The notes under the pieces are model-generated. The model was given only the letters and a program-made list of their open reading frames with translations. It was not told the DNA's origin and did not search any database. Below are positions 6,108-6,554 of a stretch of DNA of 6,554 bases, piece after piece. The stretch comes from Pirellulales bacterium. GTDB lineage: Bacteria; Planctomycetota; Planctomycetia; Pirellulales; Thermoguttaceae. Positions within the stretch are counted from its first letter, which is position 1; every line of letters begins with the position of its first letter. The position numbers and the translations under genes are program-made. The stretch is from contig DAOWNK010000185.1 of NCBI GenBank assembly GCA_030642635.1, positions 1-6,554 of the forward strand. The letters run 5' to 3'.

Positions 6108-6554
6108 ATGAAGAGAGTATTCGAGATCAAAACCGATCCACGTCTCGTAGCCCGCCGCGTGAAAACCGCAATTCAAGGAAATGCGATCAGAGCTCTCGTG
6201 GAACTCATAACAAATTGTGATGACAGCTACCGCATTCTGGAAGGCGAAAATGTGCCGTTGAACGGCCGAATCGACGTCTTGTACCAAAAGGAGGGCTATT
6301 GCGGCCGATTTGCAGTTCGAGACAATGCGGCCGGAATGTCTTACATAGAGCTTTCTCATGCCTTTGAGAAGTATGGTGCCGCAACAAGCGGCTTTAAAGC
6401 CGGCAAGGCAGTCACCGGTTTCTTTGGAACAGGCGCCAAGAATGCGCCCGCCGGTATGATCGATGGGCGGATATGTACATTCAAGGACGACATTTTCACC
6501 GAATGTCGTGTATTTCTAGACGTCAACAGACTCAAGGGCGAGCTAGACGACGAT
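6108..6554 (+). CDS. GHKL-fold ATPase (MORC/Hsp90/MutL-like), 3' end cut by the window
   Basis: The first 149 residues of a larger protein; the frame is open to the last base. The Bergerat ATP-binding fold is clear. The N-box ELITNCDDS (32-40) has E32, N36 and D39 for Mg-ATP. The G1 box is DNAAGM (72-77). The lid/G2 region is KYGAATSG (88-95) followed by GFFGTGAKNA (104-113). The short distance between motifs and the GxxGxGxK form resemble MORC, Hsp90 and MutL rather than sensor histidine kinases, and no sensor or membrane segment precedes the ATPase domain. These ATPases act as ATP-driven clamps on DNA or protein. G1 has Ala74 where DxGxG would have the first Gly; the key Asp72 and Gly76 remain. 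Paired with a wHTH protein and beside TA modules, it may belong to a restriction or defence operon whose effector lies downstream. Fold certain; role unknown. Confidence 0.85.
   Translation, partial: MKRVFEIKTDPRLVARRVKTAIQGNAIRALVELITNCDDSYRILEGENVPLNGRIDVLYQKEGYCGRFAVRDNAAGMSYIELSHAFEKYGAATSGFKAGKAVTGFFGTGAKNAPAGMIDGRICTFKDDIFTECRVFLDVNRLKGELDDD

Noticed and set aside
6108..6554. Sensor histidine kinase
   Set aside because: The ATPase motifs begin within 35 residues of the N-terminus, with no sensor, transmembrane or H-box region before them, and G2 has the MORC/Hsp90-like GxxGxGxK form.
1..6554. CRISPR array, tRNA, rRNA or transposase
   Set aside because: No regularly spaced repeats, no recognisable RNA gene sequence and no transposase frame were seen on either strand.

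Overview
The window looks like chromosomal DNA from a planctomycete, probably a Pirellulales-type genome. I infer this from the close resemblance of the SMC C-terminal head to planctomycete SMC proteins, from the two kinds of toxin-antitoxin (TA) gene (both common in planctomycetes and cyanobacteria), from the lack of Shine-Dalgarno (SD) sequences before several genes, and from GC-rich intergenic hairpins. No ribosomal RNA or other hard taxonomic marker is present. All genes I support are on the + strand.

Layout. 1-187: intergenic DNA dominated by a perfect 29-bp inverted repeat (16-108). 188-3817: an intact chromosome-condensation ATPase gene, smc, the only obvious housekeeping gene. 3818-4055: non-coding, with two small perfect hairpins and a promoter-like site. 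4056-4732: a toxin-first PIN-domain/small-partner pair whose reading frames overlap by one base. 4747-5226: a second TA locus, in which the RelE/ParE-type toxin is broken by an apparent frameshifting internal deletion while the Phd-like antitoxin downstream is intact. 5227-5466: non-coding, with a second copy of the promoter-like block found ahead of the broken toxin. 5467-6554: a two-gene operon coding for a probable winged-helix protein and a GHKL-fold ATPase that runs off the window end.

How the parts relate. smc is core genome. Everything from about 4 kb onward looks accessory: TA modules, duplicated regulatory DNA, a decaying gene, then a tightly spaced wHTH/GHKL-ATPase pair with lower GC in places (50 of 120 bases are G or C at 6001-6120, against 43 of 60 at 1501-1560). 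The last pair is the best candidate for an undescribed system. MORC/MutL-like GHKL ATPases are known from bacterial restriction-modification and conflict neighbourhoods, but the effector genes that would decide this lie beyond the window.
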